A DNA stretch of 64,000 nucleotides from positions 124,001-188,000 of the forward strand of contig JAFTKM010000007.1 in the NCBI GenBank assembly GCA_017453245.1. Reading direction: 5' to 3'. Position numbers and translations under genes: made by a program. The stretch comes from Clostridia bacterium (GTDB lineage: Bacteria > Bacillota > Clostridia > Oscillospirales > CAG-272). This document shows, piece by piece, positions 63,970 through 64,000 of the stretch; position 1 is the first letter of the stretch, and each line of letters begins with the position of its first letter. The notes below the pieces were generated by a model. The model was not told the origin of the DNA, made no database searches, and worked only from the letters and a program-made list of their open reading frames with translations.

Positions 63970-64000
63970 TGTGAGTTATAAATATTTTTATCGACTCTAA

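Overview
The window looks like a chromosomal segment of an anaerobic, spore-forming member of the Clostridia, probably a gut lineage near Oscillospirales or Christensenellales. The evidence is spoIIE, a very short spoVM, a T-box leader serving ileS, a CIRCE-controlled hrcA-grpE-dnaK operon, AddA, RNase Y and YmdB, and many near-consensus sigma-A promoters with 17-bp spacers. I see no prophage, plasmid, rRNA, tRNA or CRISPR. The taxonomic placement is inference.

Layout. 1-2415: a truncated gene at the left edge, a small membrane protein and a zinc-ribbon/Sel1-repeat protein. 2507-6974: an envelope block on the minus strand with RNase HI and two surface proteins related to FKBP/trigger factor. 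7235-15136: a five-gene Gld-type ABC operon (ATPase, permease, two GldG-like proteins, one very large anchored protein). 15473-18362: trpS, a CmpB-family membrane protein, an odd metallo-beta-lactamase-fold protein and a PAP2 phosphatase. 18510-23630: a T-box leader, a DUF559 endonuclease-like gene inside inverted repeats, a type-2-like ileS, and birA. 23742-26262: a two-helix membrane protein paired with LemA. 26622-31187: truB-addA. 31494-33923: spoIIE. 33982-39235: an HtrA-like protease, an RNA methyltransferase, a GDPD and an MFS transporter. 39504-44738: a heparinase II/III-like protein, then ribF-prmA-rsmE. 44789-50479: an AT-rich orphan, a CdaR/PucR regulator, and an S41 protease-greA-lysS cluster. 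50976-53149: an SPFH protein, an anchored unknown and spoVM. 53310-59879: mnmG, ymdB, a second heparinase-like gene and rny. 60067-63902: a candidate small RNA, CIRCE, hrcA, grpE and dnaK.

The most unusual content is intergenic. Six gaps (arrays A-F, near 22.7, 26.4, 35.5, 43.8, 52.0 and 58.1 kb) hold the same architecture: short perfect hairpins of differing sequence, separated by a 7-nt linker that is nearly constant within an array and differs between arrays. A uses ATATCGA, B uses ATTTCAT/ATATCAT and then ATGAATT/AATTCAT, C uses ACTTCAC, D uses GTTATGA/TCATAAC, E uses GTTAAGT/GTGAAGT, and F uses GTTCTAT. B and D carry the linker in both orientations. In A, B and D the outermost hairpin is built partly from the 3' end of a neighbouring gene, including its stop codon. 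This is the inverse of a CRISPR layout (constant short linker, variable palindrome), I do not recognise it as a described element, and it is the best candidate here for a new system.

Other points: inverted ~48-bp repeats around the DUF559 gene have separated the T-box from ileS; the last 25 bp of lysS is duplicated 169 bp downstream; the usual rny-ymdB pair is split by a heparinase-like gene and array F; and a terminated RNA of about 70 nt lies upstream of rny. Functions are assigned from motifs read by eye; no database search was run.
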